From Prevotella sp. (GTDB lineage: Bacteria > Bacteroidota > Bacteroidia > Bacteroidales > Bacteroidaceae): DNA of 27,316 bases. The stretch lies in contig JAHHQW010000032.1 of NCBI GenBank assembly GCA_020026195.1, forward strand, positions 1-27,316, written 5' to 3'. How positions within the stretch are numbered: position 1 is the first letter of the stretch; each line of letters starts with the position of its first letter. A program made the translations under genes and the position numbers. The notes beneath the pieces are model-generated. The model saw only the letters and a list, made by a program, of their open reading frames with translations. It was not told where the DNA came from and made no database searches. Below, piece by piece: positions 23,604-27,316 of this stretch.

Positions 23604-24619
23604 AACTTATCCTTTCTTATCTCAATAGGCATCGGGATATTGTCAGTAAACAACATACCCGTACCCAGACCCTGAGTGTTCTTTATGTCACGGCCGTAAA
23701 TGTTAGCCGTAAGATGCGCAATCGCATTAAGCCCCACGTTACTCTCAAGAGCACTCGTAATCCAGCTACCTATACCACGTTTTTCAGCCAGCTTAACCCA
23801 CTGCCGTGTACCAGCCATGCCACCGTGAAGCGAAGGCTTCAGAACGATATACTGAGGACGTAAGGTATCAAGAAGTTCAATCTTACGTTCCGTAGAATTA
23901 ACCCCTATAAGTTCCTCGTCGAAAGCAATAGGCAGAGGCGTTTCACGACACAGACGCGCCATCTCCTTCCACTGCCCCTGTTTTATAGGCTGCTCGATAG
24001 AATGAATGTCAAATTTAGACAGACGTTCCAGTTTCTCCATGGCATCCTGCGGAGTAAAACCCCCGTTGGCATCCACTCTCAGCATGATGTCATCCTTCGA
24101 GAAACGAGCACGTATATGCTTCACCATCTCCATTTCATTCTCAAAGTCGATAGCCCCAATTTTCAGTTTGATGCACTCGAACCCCTGTTCAATCTTCTGT
24201 TCAATCCTCTGCATCATCTCCTCGAAACTCCCCATCCATACCAGACCGTTGATGGGAATACCCACCTCGCCACGGGCAAAAGGCGTGTCGAATAACGCAT
24301 CACTCTGTCGTTTGTAAGCCAGTACAGCCGTTTCCAGACCAAATAGCATAGACGGAAATTCACGCATTTCCTCATACGGAATTTTCCCCGTCATCTCGAA
24401 AGCATCGCAGAACAGACGCAGAATGTCATCATAATCATCACGGGCATCACAGCTCAGGTCGGGCAGGGGAGCACATTCCCCTACACCCGACAGACCGTTC
24501 TCGTCGGTAATGGAAACATAATGCGACAGACGAGTGCGATAAACACCGCGCGACGTACCCGCCGGCTGTTTGAAATGCAGCGTGCGCGGTGTGATTTCAA
24601 CTTTAAATCTACCGCTCAT
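23582..24619 (-). CDS. menC: o-succinylbenzoate synthase
   Basis: Dehydrates SHCHC to o-succinylbenzoate. From the ATG at 24619 the protein has 345 aa and is an enolase-superfamily enzyme: catalytic Lys pair in KLK (151 and 153), metal ligands Asp183 (RVDANGG), Glu209 (IEQP) and Asp234 (FDEE), and Lys261 (VLKPS). I chose this start because it lies 4 bases after the menB stop and gives the usual N-terminus ('FKVEITPRTLHFKQPAG'); the open frame runs 51 codons further into menB without family-like sequence. Overlaps menE by 22 bases, so translation is likely coupled. Confidence 0.93.
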   Translation of the reverse strand: MSGRFKVEITPRTLHFKQPAGTSRGVYRTRLSHYVSITDENGLSGVGECAPLPDLSCDARDDYDDILRLFCDAFEMTGKIPYEEMREFPSMLFGLETAVLAYKRQSDALFDTPFARGEVGIPINGLVWMGSFEEMMQRIEQKIEQGFECIKLKIGAIDFENEMEMVKHIRARFSKDDIMLRVDANGGFTPQDAMEKLERLSKFDIHSIEQPIKQGQWKEMARLCRETPLPIAFDEELIGVNSTERKIELLDTLRPQYIVLKPSLHGGMAGTRQWVKLAEKRGIGSWITSALESNVGLNAIAHLTANIYGRDIKNTQGLGTGMLFTDNIPMPIEIRKDKLWFSPNS

Positions 24620-24623
24620 CACA

Positions 24624-25445
24624 TTAAGGCAGTTTAGGATACTTGTCAAAGTTTGGTTTACGTTTCTCAAGGAAAGCCTTACCGCCCTCCTGTGCCTCGT
24701 CAAGGAAATAATACAGCATGGTAGCATCTCCGGCCAGTTCCTGAATACCAGCCTGACCGTCAAGTTCGGCATTCAGTCCCGCCTTAATCATACGTAAGGC
24801 AAGCGGACTGCGTTCCATCATTGTCTCAGCCCATTCAACACACGTATCCTCAAGTTTGTCAAGAGGAACTACGGCATTCACCATACCCATTTCCTCAGCC
24901 TCCTTTGCAGTGTACTGCTTACAGAGGAACCATATTTCACGCGCCTTCTTCTGTCCCACCATTCTGGCAAGATAAGAAGCTCCGAATCCGGCATCAAACG
25001 AACCCACCTTAGGACCCGTCTGACCGAAGATGGCATTCTCCGAAGCAATGGTAAGGTCGCATACTACATGAAGAACATGACCTCCGCCGATGGCATAACC
25101 GTTTACCATCGCTATTACAGGTTTCGGCAGCGAACGAATCTGCTTCTGCACATCCAGTACGTTAAGACGAGGAACACCGTCCTCACCTACATAACCGCCG
25201 CGTCCCTTTACGTGCATGTCACCTCCGGAGCAGAACGCCTTGTCGCCGGCACCAGTCAGGATAACCACCGAGATGCGTGAAGCCTCACGACACCATGCGA
25301 GCGCCTGACTCATCTCCCATGTAGTTTTAGGAGTAAACGCATTACGGTAGCGCGGGCGGTTGATAGTAATCTTAGCAATACCGTTATATTCTTCGAATAA
25401 GATTTCCTCAAAATCCTTTATCTTCTTCCATTCTCTTTTTTCCAT
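24624..25445 (-). CDS. menB: 1,4-dihydroxy-2-naphthoyl-CoA synthase
   Basis: Ring-closing crotonase-family enzyme that turns o-succinylbenzoyl-CoA into 1,4-dihydroxy-2-naphthoyl-CoA. The 273-aa chain has 'ITINRPRYRNAFTPKT' (about 22-37), the oxyanion-hole blocks 'GAGDKAFCSGGDMHVKG' and 'NGYAIGGGHVLHVVCDL', and 'FGQTGPKVGSFDAGFGASYLARMVGQKKAREIWFL', the MenB signature. The Gln-Thr-Gly in QTGPK is the pattern of type I, bicarbonate-using MenB. It begins 17 bases after menD. Intact and of normal length. Confidence 0.97.
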   Translation of the reverse strand: MEKREWKKIKDFEEILFEEYNGIAKITINRPRYRNAFTPKTTWEMSQALAWCREASRISVVILTGAGDKAFCSGGDMHVKGRGGYVGEDGVPRLNVLDVQKQIRSLPKPVIAMVNGYAIGGGHVLHVVCDLTIASENAIFGQTGPKVGSFDAGFGASYLARMVGQKKAREIWFLCKQYTAKEAEEMGMVNAVVPLDKLEDTCVEWAETMMERSPLALRMIKAGLNAELDGQAGIQELAGDATMLYYFLDEAQEGGKAFLEKRKPNFDKYPKLP

Positions 25446-25462
25446 AATATTATATGCTTTTA

Positions 25463-27151
25463 TTAATAGTCAAAAAATTGTTTCATAACACTGTTGTCAG
25501 TCTCCGCGTCGGTAAAGACCTCAAGTAACACAGGACGGTCAGAGTCACCCCTTACGAATCGCGGCATCATGTCGTTCAGTTCGTCCATGTTGTGCGCAGC
25601 CATGTACGCCACGTCGTTCTGCTGACAGATACCCTCCGCGTTAGTATTATGACATCCCGCGATAAACTTATCACGCGAAGCCGTTCCGTCGAGTCCCGGC
25701 AGACCATAGAAGATACCGCCGCCCCCGTTGTTTATAAGTAATATACGGAAGTTACCCGCAAGATTTCTGTTCCACAGAGCATTCTGGTCGTAGAAGAAAC
25801 TCAGGTCACCCGTCACGCAGTACACCATCGCATCAGCCACCACGCTGTGTCCCGCAGCGGTAGATATAGAACCGTCGATGCCGTTCACGCCCCTGTTTAC
25901 GAAAATCCTATGATCAGCATAAATGTCAGCTGCACGCACCACCATGCTGTTAGCATAATGGACAAAAAACTCCTCTGTGTTCCACGTCACAAGATTCTCG
26001 AAACACCTTATGGCAGCCAGCTGCGAGTACTGAGGTTCAAACTCCTTACGCCTTGTGTACCATTTAGCGAGCACACAGTCCCATAAGTTACGGTAAGCCG
26101 AAGGCGATTCGGTAAGCAGTTCGAAGGCATCGGTATCGTCACTTGCAGCCCCGTTTTCAATTTCAAGGGCAAGTGCGGCAAATATCTCCCCAGGCGAAGC
26201 CGTCAGCACACCGCACGTATTCATAAACAAGTCGTGTACACACCCCTCCTCGTTAATCTCCCAAATCTCCGCATCTTTGGCGTTACGTAAGAACGTGCGG
26301 ATGTCACTGCTCACGATAGTGCCGCCCATGTACAGCACCATGTTCGGATAAAACTCCTCATTGTTGCCGATATCCTTGATGGCAGCATCGAACAAGTCGA
26401 AACGCGGACCAGCCGACATCGGTTCCTTCACCACGATACAGTATTCGTACACCTTTATGAAGTCCTGAATAGATATGGCACTGAAAGCCATCTGTCCCAG
26501 TACGATCATAGGTCTTGAAGCCTCCATGAACGAAGAGATAACGTCAGCATAAGCCTTGTGAGCATCCATCGCACCCTCTATGCACTTGATATACCTCTCG
26601 TGCGGCAGTTCGGACGTGTTAAATTCAAACAGCGGACGAGATATAGGAACATTGATATGCACCGACGGACGATAACTCCTGCGAGCCATTCCCAGTGCCT
26701 CGTTCACCATACGGTTACAGTACCACCGTTCAGTCTCATCCTTAGGTTCGGGCAGCTGCACCGACATCCCGACAAACTTCCCCAGCGCATCAGGCTGCGG
26801 AATAGTCTGTCCGTCATTCTGGTCAATCCACGCCTGCGGACGGTCACCCGAAATAACCACAATGCCGTTGTGCGAATACGTAGCCTCCGCCACCGCCGGC
26901 AGAACATTAAGAAGAGCCGAGCCCGATGTTACGCACACCGCGACAGGTTGCTCAAGAGCCTTCGCCATGCCCAGCGCATAGAACCCCGCGCTGCGTTCGT
27001 CAGTCACGGCATAACACGTAATGTAAGGACACTCGTTTAAATTATGAATAATCGCTCCGTTGCGCGAACCAGGACACACTACGGCATGCCTTATGCCATG
27101 ACGCACCAATAACGAAGTAAGAATGTTTATATTTGTCTTATCGCTATACAT
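25463..27151 (-). CDS. menD: SEPHCHC synthase
   Basis: Thiamine-diphosphate enzyme that joins 2-oxoglutarate-derived succinic semialdehyde to isochorismate, the first committed step of menaquinone synthesis. The 562-aa chain has 'CPGSRNGAI' (26-34), the cofactor-activating Glu52 (TDERSAGFYALGMAKAL), 'TSGSALLNVLPAVAEATY' and 'SGDRPQAWIDQNDGQTIPQ', and the Mg/ThDP-binding segment from 'VTGDLSFFYDQNALWN' to 'LINNGGGGIF'. First gene of the visible operon, with a -7 box 19 bases upstream. menF, which often precedes menD in this phylum, is not adjacent within the 165 bases that remain. Confidence 0.97.
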   Translation of the reverse strand: MYSDKTNINILTSLLVRHGIRHAVVCPGSRNGAIIHNLNECPYITCYAVTDERSAGFYALGMAKALEQPVAVCVTSGSALLNVLPAVAEATYSHNGIVVISGDRPQAWIDQNDGQTIPQPDALGKFVGMSVQLPEPKDETERWYCNRMVNEALGMARRSYRPSVHINVPISRPLFEFNTSELPHERYIKCIEGAMDAHKAYADVISSFMEASRPMIVLGQMAFSAISIQDFIKVYEYCIVVKEPMSAGPRFDLFDAAIKDIGNNEEFYPNMVLYMGGTIVSSDIRTFLRNAKDAEIWEINEEGCVHDLFMNTCGVLTASPGEIFAALALEIENGAASDDTDAFELLTESPSAYRNLWDCVLAKWYTRRKEFEPQYSQLAAIRCFENLVTWNTEEFFVHYANSMVVRAADIYADHRIFVNRGVNGIDGSISTAAGHSVVADAMVYCVTGDLSFFYDQNALWNRNLAGNFRILLINNGGGGIFYGLPGLDGTASRDKFIAGCHNTNAEGICQQNDVAYMAAHNMDELNDMMPRFVRGDSDRPVLLEVFTDAETDNSVMKQFFDY

Positions 27152-27169
27152 AATCTTCTTAATTTTCTA

Positions 27170-27177
27170 CAAAGATA
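27170..27177 (-). promoter_or_regulatory. -7 box for men operon
   Basis: TATCTTTG on the minus strand, 19 bases before the menD ATG. The sequence 19-25 bases further upstream is T-rich (TTTTTAC) but lacks an exact TTTG. It suggests that menD starts a transcript of its own. Confidence 0.55.
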
Positions 27178-27268
27178 ATATTTTATATCATAAGATGTGT
27201 AAAAACGAACGATATATAGTGCCTTCTGAAGAGTATGACATGATAAAAATGTATTGTTAAGTAACTCG

Positions 27269-27306
27269 TTGGCGGAATTAAATCAGCGCATATTTAACTC
27301 TGCCAA
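27269..27306. repeat. 15-bp imperfect inverted repeat at right edge
   Basis: Arms TTGGCGGAATTAAAT (27269-27283) and ATTTAACTCTGCCAA (27292-27306) pair with one mismatch and one wobble around an 8-base loop. T-rich sequence follows on the plus strand (TGGGTTTGTT). It could be a terminator of a gene beyond the edge, a mobile-element end, or a regulatory dyad. The window ends too soon to decide. Confidence 0.5.
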
Positions 27307-27316
27307 TGGGTTTGTT

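Noticed and set aside
23582..24772. Longer 396-aa reading of menC
   Set aside because: The extra 51 residues lie inside menB and are not enolase-like. The ATG at 24619, just after the menB stop, gives a family-like start.
27195..27260. 21-codon ATG frame upstream of menD on the plus strand
   Set aside because: Very short, without a promoter or recognisable protein pattern. It could exist, but nothing in the sequence supports it.
1..27316. CRISPR arrays, tRNA/rRNA genes, IS elements
   Set aside because: I looked for spaced direct repeats, cloverleaf-like sequence with CCA ends, and transposase-like proteins, and found none.

Overview
The window reads as a chromosomal segment of a Bacteroidales bacterium, most likely a Prevotella-like (Prevotellaceae) species. 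The evidence is lineage-typical protein families (DUF4296 lipoprotein, DUF4369-thioredoxin fusion, barrel-bearing patatin, short MenE), the ileS-dksA-lspA-DUF4296 gene order, and TAnnTTTG -7 promoter boxes upstream of most operons in place of sigma-70 hexamers. No rRNA, tRNA, CRISPR array, prophage or insertion sequence was seen. It looks like core housekeeping sequence with a few accessory touches.

Layout. 1-3.5 kb (minus): a DUF1919 protein, a single-chain L-serine ammonia-lyase, and an exported thioredoxin-like protein, the last two each closed by a clear hairpin terminator. 3.7-6 kb (plus): an exported patatin phospholipase with a C-terminal outer-membrane barrel. 6.1-9 kb (minus): a lone EIIC-like membrane protein, then a three-gene operon encoding an SPFH/stomatin-like membrane protein, a 63-aa ribbon-helix-helix-like DNA-binding protein and a DUF1648 (SdpI-like) membrane protein. 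Two copies of the palindrome TGATATCA lie between the -7 box and start codon of that operon. 9.2-11 kb: glyceraldehyde-3-phosphate dehydrogenase (minus) and the mechanosensitive channel MscL (plus), divergently transcribed from interleaved promoters.

11-16.6 kb (minus) is a probable operon: ileS, a cysteine-free DksA/TraR-family protein, lspA, a DUF4296 lipoprotein, and a 54-aa small protein whose last codons form one arm of a strong hairpin terminator shared with mscL. 16.7-21.8 kb: a YjjU-like cytosolic patatin (minus) divergent from a Xaa-Pro aminopeptidase (plus). The aminopeptidase is followed by two tandem paralogous exported C1-family (bleomycin-hydrolase-like) peptidases, so three peptidase genes sit together. 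21.9-22.6 kb: an AlkD-like DNA alkylation repair protein.

22.6-27.15 kb (minus): the menaquinone operon menD-menB-menC-menE, tightly packed and overlapping, with a -7 box upstream of menD. It carries isochorismate to o-succinylbenzoyl-CoA to the naphthoate product. menF and menH are not in the window. The last 165 bases hold only the men promoter, a 15-bp hairpin and no convincing gene.

The most interesting lead is the SPFH / ribbon-helix-helix / DUF1648 operon with its putative operator. It resembles in logic, though not in regulator family, the SdpR/SdpI autoregulated membrane module of Bacillus.
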